Shown here: positions 14,890 to 15,218 of the stretch, in pieces
How positions within the stretch are numbered: position 1 is the first letter of the stretch
Layout of the letters: every line of letters begins with the position of its first letter
Assembly (NCBI GenBank): GCA_046496815.1
Contig: JAWOGN010000073.1
Span: forward strand, 1 to 15,218
DNA length: 15,218 nt
From: JAWOGN01 sp046496815
GTDB taxonomy: Bacteria > Desulfobacterota > DSM-4660 > Desulfatiglandales > Desulfatiglandaceae
Direction: 5' to 3'
Notes under the pieces: model-generated
Databases searched by the model: none
Told to the model about the DNA's origin: nothing
Seen by the model: only the letters and a program-made list of their open reading frames with translations
Made by a program: the position numbers and the translations under genes

Positions 14890-14938
14890 TGAGCGGTTCC
14901 ACGTTTCCCGATGAAATCGGGAAACCCTGAACCGCTCA
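14890..14938. repeat. Hairpin repeat, copy 2 (composite stem after the permease gene)
   Basis: An outer stem TGAGCGGTTC (14890-14899) / GAACCGCTCA (14929-14938) encloses, after a 3x3 internal loop, an inner stem GTTTCCCGAT (14903-14912) / ATCGGGAAAC (14916-14925) with loop GAA. Both stems are perfect 10-mers. The inner stem and CCCTGAAC match the repeat at 8081 in inverted orientation. No T-run follows. It sits between the permease and DUF1850 genes. Confidence 0.7.
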
Positions 14939-14955
14939 ACCTTGGCCAGATTTAG

Positions 14956-15218
14956 ATGGGTTTCTTGGATCTTCGAGTCAAAAAAAAGTATCCACTTTTT
15001 CTCCTATGTATTGTCATTTTATCCGCTCTGCTCTTCCCCGTACATGTTTTTACGATTATGGATGAGAAGACAGGCAGGCGAATCCATTCAGAACGGGTCA
15101 GCTCAGGCGATCGGTTTGAGATTCACTATATTCACTCTGTGGAACATATGAACGTCATCGGAGTATTTTCAATCAATGATCAATATAAAATTGAGCCTGT
15201 TGAAACCATTTTTCCCTC
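14956..15218 (+). CDS. DUF1850 protein, partial (cut by window end)
   Basis: The open frame runs to the window edge with 87 codons visible and no stop. An in-frame TAG lies directly before the ATG at 14956, so this is the earliest ATG. Seen: a basic start, a hydrophobic segment at about 13-34 (YPLFLLCIVILSALLFPVHV and onward) that is a signal anchor or signal peptide, then RFEIHYIHSVEHMNVIGVFS near 53-72. The YIHSVE core is the typical mark of DUF1850. These small proteins are often encoded beside TAXI binding-protein and fused-permease genes; their role is unknown. The gene lies 85 bp after the permease, with the composite hairpin between, and no good ribosome binding site is visible. Confidence 0.8.
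   Translation, partial: MGFLDLRVKKKYPLFLLCIVILSALLFPVHVFTIMDEKTGRRIHSERVSSGDRFEIHYIHSVEHMNVIGVFSINDQYKIEPVETIFP

Noticed and set aside
14942..15151. 69-codon frame over the DUF1850 start
   Set aside because: It lies in a different frame from the DUF1850 open frame, which has the YIHSVE motif and a hydrophobic N-terminal segment.

Overview
The window looks like chromosomal DNA from a Desulfobacterota-type (deltaproteobacterial) bacterium, probably a sulfate reducer or syntroph relative. The evidence is indirect: a stand-alone EF-G paralogue of the kind common in that group, a TAXI-type TRAP transporter operon with a DUF1850 gene, a stand-alone RNB exoribonuclease, and gene deserts filled with short hairpin repeats. 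No rRNA, tRNA, CRISPR array, intact insertion sequence or phage gene was seen. The assignment is inference from protein style, not from a marker gene.

Layout. (1) 3-3631, minus strand: an elongation factor G paralogue with a good sigma70-type promoter and a perfect palindrome over its predicted transcription start, preceded by a major facilitator transporter. (2) 3838-6009, plus strand: adenylosuccinate lyase (purB), then an unrecognised single-pass membrane protein with a coiled coil and a proline-rich linker. (3) 6057-8045, minus strand: an RNase II/R-family exoribonuclease, convergent with the previous gene. (4) 8046-9233: about 1.2 kb with no convincing large gene. It holds a hairpin repeat whose core recurs at 14.9 kb, short tandem repeats, a 40-codon remnant next to two GC-rich hairpins, an imperfect fold-back of about 180 bp, a 16-codon mini-ORF with a strong ribosome binding site, and a possible 55-codon ORF. 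(5) 9234-11060, plus strand: a CaCA-family cation antiporter and a YhhN-family lysoplasmalogenase, probably one operon. (6) 11061-11557: an inverted repeat, a near-consensus promoter and a leader of about 220 nt. (7) 11558 to the end, plus strand: TAXI solute-binding protein, fused TRAP permease, and the start of a DUF1850 gene cut by the window edge.

How the genes work together. The last three genes form one uptake system: a periplasmic binding protein delivers an unknown, probably carboxylate-type, ligand to a one-piece ion-driven permease, and DUF1850 is a usual but uncharacterised partner. A strong stem-loop between the binding protein and permease genes may let the cell make more binding protein than permease. 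The antiporter and lysoplasmalogenase are both inner-membrane proteins but have no obvious shared pathway. The other genes are housekeeping or singletons.

I did not find a convincing undescribed multi-gene system. The points most worth checking are the repeat hairpins, the palindrome at the EF-G start site, the TAXI leader with an orphan perfect Shine-Dalgarno sequence, and the mini-ORF in the 8-9 kb desert.
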